DNA of 64,000 bases from NCBI RefSeq assembly GCF_001434835.1, contig NZ_AZDV01000023.1, positions 66,982-130,981 of the forward strand, written 5' to 3'. Positions 42,591 through 51,378 of the stretch are shown piece after piece. This DNA is from Levilactobacillus acidifarinae DSM 19394 = JCM 15949. GTDB taxonomy: Bacteria; Bacillota; Bacilli; Lactobacillales; Lactobacillaceae. Position numbers and translations under genes: made by a program. Each line of letters begins with the position of its first letter. Position 1 is the first letter of the stretch. The notes under the pieces were generated by a model. It saw nothing but the letters and a program-made list of their open reading frames with translations, made no database searches and was not told the DNA's origin.

Positions 42591-42854
42591 TTGAATTTGG
42601 CTACTAAAGAAGTTACGCAAGTTGAAATGATGAAGATTATCGCACTGTTCCGTAAAGAAGGTTTCAAGGGAGAATATGAGGACTTCCAGCGGGTCAGTGG
42701 CACCGACCGTGAATTCTTTGTGGTCATGAGTAATGAACAAGGTATCAAGGCGTTGTTCCGGGCTAGTCTGATGTTGAATGCGGTGCAGTTCCAGTATGTG
42801 TTGGATGACAAGCATACATTCGTCCAAGAGGGACAGGACGCGGATGCCAGCTAA
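42591..42854 (+). CDS. Cassette gene 2, copy C
   Basis: Homologue of the gene at 20837, 87 residues, intact. The TTG start and the overlap with cassette gene 3 are kept. Confidence 0.72.
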   Translation: MNLATKEVTQVEMMKIIALFRKEGFKGEYEDFQRVSGTDREFFVVMSNEQGIKALFRASLMLNAVQFQYVLDDKHTFVQEGQDADAS

Positions 42855-43105
42855 TTTGGAACTACTCGCGTCAATTAAGCACCAAGTTTGTTACACGGAT
42901 TTAGTTTATGAGCGCGTTAATAAGAAGTTAAAGGTCAATTTATCGCGGACGGAGATTGAAAAACTGGTACAGGGTATCTTAGGTGATGATCAGACGACCG
43001 TTGAAAAAACGGGGGAAGAACTATTACGTTAGTGGTTTAGCCTACGGTACTGGGCTAACAATCAATTCGTTTAATTTTCGATTGATTACGGTAGACCTTC
43101 TTTAA
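42844..43105 (+). pseudogene. Cassette gene 3, copy C: frameshifted DUF3781-like gene
   Basis: Homologue of the gene at 21090. One extra base in the A/G-rich stretch near 43003-43017 shifts the frame and gives a stop at 43032. After the shift the original frame resumes (NYYVSGLAY, TINSFNFRLI) to TAA at 43105. Confidence 0.78.
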
Positions 43106-43125
43106 TAGGCAGTGGGCTAGAAAAT

Positions 43126-43167
43126 TAAAAGAGGTCATTCGGCTAAAAATAGCTGAATGACCTCTTT
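43126..43167. terminator. Bidirectional terminator
   Basis: AAAGAGGTCATTC pairs with GAATGACCTCTTT; A and T runs on either side. Confidence 0.8.
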
Positions 43168-43170
43168 ATA

Positions 43171-43213
43171 GTGACTCCCCCTGTGTCGGCGTAAATCCAG
43201 CGCAGGGGGTCAC
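43171..43213. terminator. GC-rich hairpin at the end of the minus-strand gene
   Basis: GTGACTCCCCCTG pairs with CAGGGGGTCAC with one bulge. It lies between the minus-strand gene and the element remnant and probably helps end its transcript. Confidence 0.6.
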
Positions 43214-43245
43214 TTTACAGGCCAATATAAGTCCCATTTTTAGCT

Positions 43246-43536
43246 TCACTGAACGCTAAAAATCCTAACTTCGGGGTCGGCATTCCATAACGGCTGTAAG
43301 CCCTTGAATACCTTGTTTTGGAATAGTCCTGTGTTAAGATAGTTCTGTGCATTGGCAACGCTGTCGAAGCCGTGCAACACCTGAACGTCCTCTTGACGAA
43401 TTAGCAGGTCCTTGGTTAAAGCGCCCTTGATGGTTTCCAAAAATGGCGCTTTATAATCAGTGTAAACTTTAGCCGCTGCCGGGCGGTTTTGATCATCAAT
43501 TTGCATGGTGATTTGTAAATATGCTTTAACTTGCAT
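43246..43536 (-). CDS. Small protein, possibly dimeric alpha-beta barrel
   Basis: Protein of 96 residues starting with a beta strand (KAYLQITMQI) and containing helices and a segment VQVLHGFDSVANAQNYL. This pattern fits the ABM-type (antibiotic biosynthesis monooxygenase-like) dimeric barrel, but no catalytic residue is diagnostic. AAGGAGGA precedes ATG 43536. It is divergent from an HxlR regulator gene, which probably controls it; HxlR regulators often sense reactive species. Confidence 0.7.
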   Translation of the reverse strand: MQVKAYLQITMQIDDQNRPAAAKVYTDYKAPFLETIKGALTKDLLIRQEDVQVLHGFDSVANAQNYLNTGLFQNKVFKGLQPLWNADPEVRIFSVQ

Positions 43537-43666
43537 CGTTAGTATCCTCCTTCATTACAAGTGTTATGATACGAGGGCTTGCTGACAGAATAAAGATACT
43601 TGCTAATTAATAAGTCACACATAAATTTGATAGAACTTGACGTAGTCGTGATATTGGAGGATGACC

Positions 43667-44056
43667 ATGTACGTACCAAAGTTAGAAAAAGATATTAGAA
43701 ATCCACTGGAAGCTGGGTTAGCTAGTTTTGAGGGCAAGTGGAAAACGCGGGTAATTTGTGCGTTGACCCAGACCCCGAACTTGCGTTATTCTGCGTTAAA
43801 ATCTGCAATGGGCAACATTACCGACGCCGTTTTAACGACGACCCTGAAGGAGCTCACGGCTGACCAAATTATCAATCGGATTCAATATAACGAAATCCCG
43901 TTACGAGTGGAATACAATTTAACGAAAAAGGGCAGGGCGGCCATTCCAATGTTAAGCGCGATTTGTCAATGGACGCAGACGTTTAATCCGGAATGGGGCC
44001 AAGTTAAGTGTGGTTGTGGAACCGCAAACTGTTTATTCGATTTGAAAAACCATTAA
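43667..44056 (+). CDS. HxlR-family transcriptional regulator
   Basis: Winged-helix regulator of 129 residues. The core matches the HxlR pattern GKWKTRVICALTQTPNLRYSAL (shown in part: GKWKTRVICAL) and VEYNLTKKGRA. An unusual Cys-rich C-terminus (CGCGTANC) could bind metal or sense redox state. ATG 43667 is preceded by GGAGG at seven bases; ATG 43661 lies too close. Divergent to the small gene at 43246. Confidence 0.88.
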   Translation: MYVPKLEKDIRNPLEAGLASFEGKWKTRVICALTQTPNLRYSALKSAMGNITDAVLTTTLKELTADQIINRIQYNEIPLRVEYNLTKKGRAAIPMLSAICQWTQTFNPEWGQVKCGCGTANCLFDLKNH

Positions 44057-44074
44057 ATTAGTGGTATTGATCAA

Positions 44075-44117
44075 AATGGCGTCATCAAGTCTAATCGCTT
44101 GGTGGCGCTATTCTTTT
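44075..44117 (+). terminator. Intrinsic terminator after the HxlR gene
   Basis: GGCGTCATCAAG and CTTGGTGGCGC pair with two wobble positions; TTCTTTT follows. Confidence 0.6.
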
Positions 44118-44185
44118 GCTCTTTTATAAGCATCGTAATACCAACTTTTACCCGAGCGCTTGTTTTTCAAAAACTAAGCAGTTAG

Positions 44186-44212
44186 ACTATATACAGTTTA
44201 ACAATATATAGT
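44186..44212. promoter_or_regulatory. Likely PadR operator
   Basis: ACTATATA and TATATAGT, eight-base arms separated by 11 bases, lie 33 bases before the PadR gene. Such AT-rich dyads are usual for autoregulated PadR genes. Confidence 0.55.
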
Positions 44213-44244
44213 TATGCTATATAAGGAAAGAAGGAATGAGTCGA

Positions 44245-44556
44245 ATGACACGCAACAGTCATTTGCCCTTGACCGAGACCACGACCTACGTCTTGCTGGC
44301 GCTGACCCAGCCCCTTCACGGGTACGGCGCTATTCAAAGAATTGCTGAGTTGAGTAACGGAGCCGTGAAGGTGGCGGCGGGGACCATGTACGGGGCGATT
44401 GAGAATCTATTAAAATTGGAGTGGATTCATGAGGTGCCCAGTGCGGATAAACGCCGACGGGTCTACGAATTAACCGCCAAGGGTCGAGATATTTTGCAAC
44501 AAGAGGTTCAACGGTTACGCCAGTTGGGGAACTTGGCGACACAGGTTGGTTACTAA
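44245..44556 (+). CDS. PadR-family transcriptional regulator
   Basis: Regulator of 103 residues of the small PadR type: LTETTTYVLLALTQPLHGYG, AGTMYGAIENLLKLEWI and RRRVYELTAKG are the family signatures (given in short pieces). ATG 44245 is preceded by AAGGA at nine bases; ATG 44236 is the alternative. It is followed by a DUF2812 membrane protein gene, the standard partner of such regulators. Confidence 0.9.
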   Translation: MTRNSHLPLTETTTYVLLALTQPLHGYGAIQRIAELSNGAVKVAAGTMYGAIENLLKLEWIHEVPSADKRRRVYELTAKGRDILQQEVQRLRQLGNLATQVGY

Positions 44557-44570
44557 GGGGGAGTAAGGTC

Positions 44571-45200
44571 ATGAAAAAGGTTCATCTGTTTTTTACGTTG
44601 GATGCTGAGGAATCCTGGATCAACACGGTGCAGGCGGGCGGTTACCGGCTAAGTCACGTGACGCGGTGGTTAGCCCTCTACACGTTTACGCCGCTGACGA
44701 AAACGGCACCGGTCAATCCGTATACGCGCATCGATTTTCGTAATAAGGCGATGTCACAACGTAATTACGCGGATTATTGCCAATTGTTTGCCGATAGCGG
44801 CTGGCGCTTGATCACCGGCAGTCGCCACGGGGGAACGCAGTATTTTCAACAAACTACGGCGTCCGCGGATCACGACATTTTTTCGGATAGCCAGTCGCGC
44901 GCCCAGAGTCGGCAACGCTATTTACAGTTTAGTCTGACGTTTATGATTCTATTTTTTATGTACGCCGGGGTTAGTGTGCACAATTCGACCGCTGGTTGGA
45001 GCGGCCTGTGGCACGTGAAGAGTTGGTACCTGACGCCGGGAATTTGGCAGATGCACGGGGGTCAATTCTGGCGGGCGATGTTGATTGAAACGCCGGTGGC
45101 TGTACTCCGGGCAGTGCCGGCCTACGTGTTCTTGATATTAGGACTCTTTTATCTAATTCGGGTGATGGTGAACTGGCCGCAAAAACGGCGTAAACGTTAG
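44571..45200 (+). CDS. DUF2812 membrane protein
   Basis: Protein of 209 residues with an N-terminal soluble domain (residues 1-115) of DUF2812 type (KKVHLFFTLDAEESWIN, GWRLITG) and two C-terminal membrane helices (about 120-140 and 185-205). It is encoded 15 bases after a PadR regulator, as in many Firmicutes. Function unknown; the pair is thought to be stress-related. Confidence 0.82.
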   Translation: MKKVHLFFTLDAEESWINTVQAGGYRLSHVTRWLALYTFTPLTKTAPVNPYTRIDFRNKAMSQRNYADYCQLFADSGWRLITGSRHGGTQYFQQTTASADHDIFSDSQSRAQSRQRYLQFSLTFMILFFMYAGVSVHNSTAGWSGLWHVKSWYLTPGIWQMHGGQFWRAMLIETPVAVLRAVPAYVFLILGLFYLIRVMVNWPQKRRKR

Positions 45201-45272
45201 CAAACCGAGTGTTAAGGCGTTAATAAGCGGTAAACTAAGCGGATTAGTTAAATCATGATGGGAGACCTTATT

Positions 45273-45587
45273 TTGGATATGAAAGACGTCGCACGGCGAT
45301 CACAAGCGATTCGGGAACGCTATCACCAACTGGAACTTAAGCAAGACGGGCATACCTGGACGACGGAACAGGATGCCTTAGCTTTCTTAACGGACGCCGG
45401 TCTCGTTGGGCGTCAGATCATAGCCCGTACGGGAAGCTGGCCGGCAGATGGTGATGGGCAACTATTGAGAGATAAACTTGGCGAGTCTATTTGGTGGTTG
45501 ACAATTTTGGCACAGGAAAATGGCATCGATATTGAACAGGCCACGGCTCACTTCTTAGAAACGAAAGAAATCCAACTGAAAAAGTAA
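45273..45587 (+). CDS. MazG-like nucleotide pyrophosphohydrolase family protein
   Basis: Protein of about 104 residues, all-helical, resembling short MazG-like proteins: KLGESIWWLTILAQENGIDIE fits the second metal-binding helix region (quoted in short form KLGESIWWL). The first EExxE helix is not evident, so enzymatic activity is uncertain. TTG 45273 is favoured by GGGAG eight bases upstream; ATG 45255, 45258 and 45279 are alternatives. Confidence 0.72.
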   Translation: MDMKDVARRSQAIRERYHQLELKQDGHTWTTEQDALAFLTDAGLVGRQIIARTGSWPADGDGQLLRDKLGESIWWLTILAQENGIDIEQATAHFLETKEIQLKK

Positions 45588-45699
45588 CCGTTTTACTTGT
45601 GGATGACCGGTGGGGCGCGTACGATGACGAGGATAGAAAAACGGGGTAGTCGTTGGGCGCGTAAATGCCGAGGATGCCACGAGTGAGGAGAGTTTTAGG

Positions 45700-46371
45700 A
45701 TGAACTTTGCGAATCAATATGTGTTTGATCGAGCCGCAATCGGTAAATTTGTCGAGAAACATTTAGCACAGTTAGTCACGGCGACGAGCCAGTTGGATGA
45801 GGCCCCGGTGACGTCCGAACAAAATCTTCAGCGAGCCTACCAGGGCTTACTATCCCGGAACACACCCTTAGTGGCGGCAGATGTGGTGACCCTTAACCAG
45901 ATTGTGTGTGCCGGAACATCCGGTGCCGGTCGGTTACGGTCCACGGCGGCGTCAGCGACATCCACTAGTTGGACGCCTCCGATTCCGGATACTGACCGAA
46001 ACTTGCGGGACCTTACCGCCATTCTAACCACTCAGAAATCGACCACGGAAAAGGCGATGGAAGTCGCCCTTTACCTGTCACGCTACCAGCTTTTTACGGC
46101 CGGAAATCAACGTACGGCGCTGGTGGCCGCCAACGCCCTGATGATCGACGCCGGTGCGGGGGTACTGGCGATTCCGGCGGAGAGACTAGACTGGTATCGC
46201 GTTCAGTTAGAAGATTACCAGCGCACTGGTCGCGGTTTGGTCATCAAGCAGTGGTTATATCGCAACGCGGTTTGGGGGGCGCCGGGGTACCGGGCAGTTG
46301 AACAGCCACAACATTTTCATCAGAATAAGTACTCACCGTTAAATGGTCCGTTGACCCGTGATGAGGGGTAA
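45700..46371 (+). CDS. Fic/Doc-fold protein with altered active-site motif
   Basis: Protein of 223 residues whose motif YQLFTAGNQRTAL aligns with the Fic core HxFxxGNxR, in which the first residue should be His. Here that position is Gln (QLFTAGNQR), so classical AMP transfer is unlikely. The rest of the motif and the following helix are kept. Neither an adjacent antitoxin nor an inhibitory helix motif is visible. GAGGAG precedes ATG 45700. The gene may code a non-catalytic or differently acting Fic protein. Confidence 0.78.
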   Translation: MNFANQYVFDRAAIGKFVEKHLAQLVTATSQLDEAPVTSEQNLQRAYQGLLSRNTPLVAADVVTLNQIVCAGTSGAGRLRSTAASATSTSWTPPIPDTDRNLRDLTAILTTQKSTTEKAMEVALYLSRYQLFTAGNQRTALVAANALMIDAGAGVLAIPAERLDWYRVQLEDYQRTGRGLVIKQWLYRNAVWGAPGYRAVEQPQHFHQNKYSPLNGPLTRDEG

Positions 46372-46377
46372 CCGGAA

Positions 46378-46413
46378 GTAACCGTCGTTCTGTAATGAAT
46401 GGCGGTTATTTTT
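46378..46413 (+). terminator. Intrinsic terminator
   Basis: TAACCGTC and GGCGGTTA arms, 14-base loop, then TTTTTT. Confidence 0.7.
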
Positions 46414-46534
46414 TAGTTGGCTAGATCAGTTGTGGCGAGGTGATCAAAAAACGGTTGCGAGTCAAAAACAATAAAGGTATGATGGTTAATTGTTATGACA
46501 ATGATTTAATTGAATGTAGGGGAGATCTAGGAAA

Positions 46535-46957
46535 ATGTCTAAGGGGATTATTTTAGCGGTGGCCGCCACCGGTCTAGGCTTAGGAATAGCCGTGAACGGC
46601 CAAGTTAACCCGTTTCAGGAGGTCACGGCCCACGCCGCCATCATCAAGTTCCAAGGAAAGCACTACCAGTCCAAGTACACTGTTCGTCAAATACGGTATA
46701 AGTATCATTTGACGTATCAGCGCCAAACCTTCAAGGTTTCTAAGGACGTCTTTAACCACGTCGTTCGGAATCAATACGTGGGAATTCAGCGGAACCCATC
46801 AATTCGGCGGGAAACGAAGCTACCCATGTTCGTCACGGCTCACGGCACATACGCCGGATTTCGCTCGGCATACGTTGAGGCGGCCTTCAATAGTAAAACG
46901 GCCTACGTGAACCTAAAAACCGGTAAGCTGGTGGTGAGTCACAACGGGTGGGCCTAG
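46535..46957 (+). CDS. Small secreted protein of unknown function
   Basis: Protein of 140 residues with a signal peptide (residues 1-34, ending THAHA-like VTAHAA) and a basic mature part rich in Tyr, Lys and Arg (YQSKYTVRQIRYKYH). No family recognised. GGGGAG precedes ATG 46535. A terminator follows. Confidence 0.72.
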   Translation: MSKGIILAVAATGLGLGIAVNGQVNPFQEVTAHAAIIKFQGKHYQSKYTVRQIRYKYHLTYQRQTFKVSKDVFNHVVRNQYVGIQRNPSIRRETKLPMFVTAHGTYAGFRSAYVEAAFNSKTAYVNLKTGKLVVSHNGWA

Positions 46958-47024
46958 GCCGGCAGTTACCTAGTAGCTGCTAAGTTCAGGGGAAATTAAG
47001 TTCAATCAGTTAAACAAATTTAAA

Positions 47025-47058
47025 AACCCCTCAGTTGGTCAGACTGGGGGGCTTTTTG
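47025..47058 (+). terminator. Intrinsic terminator
   Basis: CCCCTCAGT and ACTGGGGGG arms with one mismatch, followed by TTTTT. Confidence 0.75.
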
Positions 47059-47419
47059 TCTGCGTGTTAAGAAATTCAATTGATGAAAAACACTGGGACA
47101 CATTTACAATAATGACGCCAACGGTGAAACGCTAATTAATGAATTATTCATAATAGCGATTAGTCATCCGAAAAATTGCTGTTATGAAACGATTTCAATT
47201 AATCTTTGGCCAAGCCCAAATCGTTGATATGACAATGCCTACTTTGATGCTACATAAAATCAATCCCCTTATTCTTGGTAGGCATTGATGGACACTACTA
47301 CATATTGAGATTACAATAGAATTATAAATAATATTTACTTTTTAGTTTACATAGTGGGTCTTTGAGGGGTCACGATGCTTAGTGAAATCAGGATTCCTAG
47401 TTTTGGAGGGATGGGTATC
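47059..47419 (+). promoter_or_regulatory. Upstream region of the MucBP adhesin gene
   Basis: No gene is supported here. A perfect 10-base inverted repeat (CAATGCCTAC at 47233-47242, GTAGGCATTG at 47278-47287) lies about 130 bases before the start and may be a regulator site or a leader hairpin. GGAGGG at 47405-47410 is the ribosome site. Confidence 0.45.
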
Positions 47420-50400
47420 ATGTTTAAACCAATGAATTCACAATCGCATTATAAAATGTATAAAAAAGGAAAATTTTGGATTGCTGCCGGGATCTTTACG
47501 GCGACGTTAACGTTTGGGACGATGGAGCAGGCTCATGCGGATACTACCCCACAGTCCGATGCTGAAACGACGGCGACGGCCGAATCAACGACGACCACGG
47601 AAAAAACGGTTAAATTGACGACTACCACGCCAACGCCTGCACCGAAGGCCCCAACCGCGTCATCTTCAGCACCGACTGCGACGTCCCAACCGGCACCTGA
47701 ATCTGCGGAAAGTTCAGTTGAAGTCCCGAAGACCACGACTCCGGCACCGACCACCACGCCTGCTCCCGCACCTTCAGAAAAGGTGACGACCCCGGCTGCT
47801 ACGCCACAGCCAAACACTAAGGGGGACACGACAACGGACACCGTCGTCGGTACGGATGCGACAACTAAAGAGGCTCCGGTTGACACCACGGTCAAGGATA
47901 CGAAACCGACTGCCGAGACGGAAAGTGATCAATTATCGACGAAGAAGGCCGCCCCAGCTGCGTTGGCCGTAAAGGCGGACCAGACGAATGATAAGTTAGT
48001 GTACGATGACGCGCCAATTGATGAATGGATGCCGAACAAGGCGCTGCAAAACGCTTTGTTAGCAACCTTCCAGAACACGCGGTGGTCCGCACGAAATCAA
48101 GACTTTTTAGATGCAGATTACGATTCTAAGCCGGGGGCCAAGGTTTGGCATTCGGTAGCGGATATTACCAAGAGCGACATGCTGTTGCTCAAAGGATTTG
48201 CGTTACAAACGCAATTTTCGACGTATATTGACGGTAAGACGTCTTATTCGATCGATGGGTTACAATACGCAACGAATCTACAAGACTTGGATCTATTAAA
48301 CACCTTAAACGCCACGAATAATGGGAAAACACCGGGGTATCAACACGGTGATTTGACGGATATTTCGCCAATTAAGAACTTAACGAACCTAACGTCGTTA
48401 CAGATTTCCAATAACCGGGTAAGTGACATTAGTGCATTAGCAAATATGAAGAAACTTACGTACTTATCAGCCATTAATAACTCGATTAGTGATTTTTCAA
48501 TGCTGAATGTGGCGCAATTTACGGATAGTTTGAACATCACTGGCCAGGATATTTTCCGTGATCCGGTGTATTTAAAGCCGGGTGAGGATACGGTCACCTT
48601 GTCGAACATGGGCTTGAAATTACCGCAGAACTACGGCGCGACAGAGGGAACCTATAAAGAACTATCCTGGACGTCGATTGGTGGGGACGATTACTGGAGC
48701 TGGTATTCACGTAATCCCAATTTAATAAACGTCTATCGCCGAGGAGCTAATGCAACGGCACTGAATGACACCCAGGTTCAGTACACGATTGTTAAGAAGC
48801 AGGTCACGCCTGGTCCAACGACCAGTACATCAGCCGGGTCCGGAATTTGGGTTCATCGGCAAGCCTATACCTATTATTTAGTAGCCGGTTATTACGACCA
48901 GAATGGGATACGAATTACCACCTACTACACCCCCTACATCACGGATGCCGAAGCGGCCGCCGCGGTAACGGTCCACTACCAGGATCAAAAGGGCAACACC
49001 ATTGCGCCCGACGATGTCTTAGATCAGGGGGCCGTGGGTCAAACGTATACCACGACGCCTAAGTCGGTTACGGGCTATGATTTGGATCAAACCCAGTTAC
49101 CAACAAACGCCACGGGGACGTTTGGCAAGGACGCCATCACGGTTACTTACGTGTATAATCAGGCCGACGGGGTGTCAATTACCGTAACTTACGTGGACGA
49201 GACGGGGGCTGAATTGAGCCCTAGCACCACGCTAACCGGGAAATACGGTGACGCCTACACAGTCCCTCAACCGACGATTACCGGGTACCAACTAAAGGAA
49301 GTTCAAGGAAACGTCCAGGGGACCTTCACGTTGGCACCGCAAGCCGTAATGTTTGTCTATGAAAAGGCGATGTCGTCGATTACGGTGCACTATCAAGATG
49401 AGCAGGGGAATGCATTGACTTCCGCTGTAACGGTACCGGGTCAAGTGGGGACCGATTACACGGCACCGACCAAGACCTTCCTGGGTTACAAATTAGTGAC
49501 CACGCCGGCCAATGCCACGGGCCAGTTTACGGCAACGCCCCAAACGGTGACGTTCGTCTATGCTAAGGACATGACGGCCATCGTGATCAACTATCAAGAC
49601 GCCCAAGGTAACGCTCTGCTTCCTGCCGAAACGCTGACGGGGCAGGTTGGCCAGGACTACACGGTTCAAGGAAAGACCATTCCGGGCTATAAGCTGGTTA
49701 CCACTCCGGCTAACGCTACGGGCAAGTTCGCCGCCAACGCCCAACCAATCACCTTTATTTACGAAAAGTCGATGTCGTCCATCGTAGTCAACTACCAGGA
49801 CGACCAAGGCAACGTTTTAGCGCCTGCCGAAACGGTACCGGGTCAAGTCGGAACCGCCTATACGACACAAGCCAAGACCTTCAAGGGATATAAATTAACC
49901 GCAACGCCCGCCAATGCGATGGGGAACTTCACCGAAGCCCCCCAGACCATCACGTACGTTTACACGAAAGACATGTCGTCCATCGTGGTTCGTTACCAGG
50001 ATGATCAGGGGAACACCTTAGCGCCCGCCGAAACGGTGCCGGGTCAAGTCGGTACGACCTACACGACGCAGGCCAAAACGGTCAAGGGTTACCGGCTAAC
50101 GACCACGCCAACGAACGCCACGGGACAGTTTACGGAAGCCCCGCAAACCATCACGTACGTTTACACCAAGGCGATGTCGTCCATCGTGGTCAATTACCAG
50201 GATGACCAGGGCAACGCTTTAGCCCCTGCTGAAACGGTGCCGGGCCAAGTAGGAACCGCCTACACGACCCGGGCCAAGACTTTTAAAGGTTACAAATTAA
50301 CCACGACGCCCGCTAATGCAACGGGGAACTTTACCGAAGCCCCCCAGACCATCACGTACGTTTACACGAAGGACATGTCGTCCATCGTGGTCAACTACCA

Positions 50401-51187
50401 AGACGACCAGGGCAACACTTTAGCGCCCGCCGAAACGGTGGCCGGTCAAGTGGGGACCGCGTATGCGACTCAGGCCAAAACCATTGATGGCTACACGTTG
50501 ACCAGCACGCCAACGAACGCCACGGGTCAGTTTACGACCGCGCCGCAAACCATTACGTACGTTTACACCAAGGACGCCATCGTCACGCCACCAATCGTGA
50601 CGCCAACGCCAACGGTGACGATTACGGTTCATCATCAGACCACCGATGGCCAACCGTTAGGCCCCGACGTACTGATTTCGGGGAAGCAGGGGGACACCTA
50701 CACGACGGCGCCAATCACCGTTGACGGGTACACCTTAACGGCCACACCGGCGAACGCCACGGGCACGTTTGGCGACACTGATGGCACGGTGACCTACGTT
50801 TACGCGAAGACGGCGGAAAGCGGCAATAGCGGCGACCAAGGCACCACGGAACCGACTAAACCGGACAAGGTCACGCCAACGCCTAAGCCAACGGTGACTA
50901 AGCCGCAACTAGTTACCCAAGGCAACCAAGCCGACCGGGTAACCAGCAAGGCACCGGCCGCTGCCGTGCCAACCCAAAGCGCTACGGAACGGCCAACGGT
51001 GACGACCACTAGCACTAAGACACCGACAAAGTTGACCGCACCGGCTAACTTGCAGTCTGGACAGTCAGCGGCCACGGCGGCCAAGTTACCCCAGACTAAC
51101 GAGCCAACGATCAATGATTGGTGGGGCTTAGCCCTGCTGGCCTTACTTGGCGGCGTTGTCGGGTGGAAACGAAAGACGGAAAAGTAA
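47420..51187 (+). CDS. MucBP-repeat LPXTG adhesin with leucine-rich repeats
   Basis: Cell wall protein of about 1,255 residues. A KxYKxGKxW-type signal (YKMYKKGKFW) opens it, followed by a Thr/Pro-rich region (about 55-180), a leucine-rich-repeat part (about 240-380, LTNLTSLQISNNRVSDISAL) and nine MucBP domains of about 67 residues (bases 48950-50815). The C-terminus has a Pro/Thr spacer and the sorting signal LPQTNEP followed by a membrane helix and KRKTEK. MucBP domains bind mucin or other glycans. Repeats 5-8 are nearly identical at DNA level, so their number may vary. ATG 47420 is nine bases after GGAGGG; upstream frame at 47375 is not used. Confidence 0.93.
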   Translation: MFKPMNSQSHYKMYKKGKFWIAAGIFTATLTFGTMEQAHADTTPQSDAETTATAESTTTTEKTVKLTTTTPTPAPKAPTASSSAPTATSQPAPESAESSVEVPKTTTPAPTTTPAPAPSEKVTTPAATPQPNTKGDTTTDTVVGTDATTKEAPVDTTVKDTKPTAETESDQLSTKKAAPAALAVKADQTNDKLVYDDAPIDEWMPNKALQNALLATFQNTRWSARNQDFLDADYDSKPGAKVWHSVADITKSDMLLLKGFALQTQFSTYIDGKTSYSIDGLQYATNLQDLDLLNTLNATNNGKTPGYQHGDLTDISPIKNLTNLTSLQISNNRVSDISALANMKKLTYLSAINNSISDFSMLNVAQFTDSLNITGQDIFRDPVYLKPGEDTVTLSNMGLKLPQNYGATEGTYKELSWTSIGGDDYWSWYSRNPNLINVYRRGANATALNDTQVQYTIVKKQVTPGPTTSTSAGSGIWVHRQAYTYYLVAGYYDQNGIRITTYYTPYITDAEAAAAVTVHYQDQKGNTIAPDDVLDQGAVGQTYTTTPKSVTGYDLDQTQLPTNATGTFGKDAITVTYVYNQADGVSITVTYVDETGAELSPSTTLTGKYGDAYTVPQPTITGYQLKEVQGNVQGTFTLAPQAVMFVYEKAMSSITVHYQDEQGNALTSAVTVPGQVGTDYTAPTKTFLGYKLVTTPANATGQFTATPQTVTFVYAKDMTAIVINYQDAQGNALLPAETLTGQVGQDYTVQGKTIPGYKLVTTPANATGKFAANAQPITFIYEKSMSSIVVNYQDDQGNVLAPAETVPGQVGTAYTTQAKTFKGYKLTATPANAMGNFTEAPQTITYVYTKDMSSIVVRYQDDQGNTLAPAETVPGQVGTTYTTQAKTVKGYRLTTTPTNATGQFTEAPQTITYVYTKAMSSIVVNYQDDQGNALAPAETVPGQVGTAYTTRAKTFKGYKLTTTPANATGNFTEAPQTITYVYTKDMSSIVVNYQDDQGNTLAPAETVAGQVGTAYATQAKTIDGYTLTSTPTNATGQFTTAPQTITYVYTKDAIVTPPIVTPTPTVTITVHHQTTDGQPLGPDVLISGKQGDTYTTAPITVDGYTLTATPANATGTFGDTDGTVTYVYAKTAESGNSGDQGTTEPTKPDKVTPTPKPTVTKPQLVTQGNQADRVTSKAPAAAVPTQSATERPTVTTTSTKTPTKLTAPANLQSGQSAATAAKLPQTNEPTINDWWGLALLALLGGVVGWKRKTEK

Positions 51188-51226
51188 GCCTCACGGCAAC
51201 CACTAAACGATTTAAGTGAAACGCGT

Positions 51227-51277
51227 TAAAAAGCGATCATTGACGACTCCTAGGAGCCGGTGGTGACCGCTTTTTGA
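51227..51277 (+). terminator. Intrinsic terminator
   Basis: AAAAAGCG and CGCTTTTT with an inner imperfect stem; T run on the right. Confidence 0.7.
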
Positions 51278-51378
51278 GACACTAGAAAGCTAAGGGGATT
51301 CATTTGTAACCAAATTGAAAACTGCAATTAACTATTGCTAGTGTAAAATTGCTCATTGATAGAGGAGGATGAAGACAT

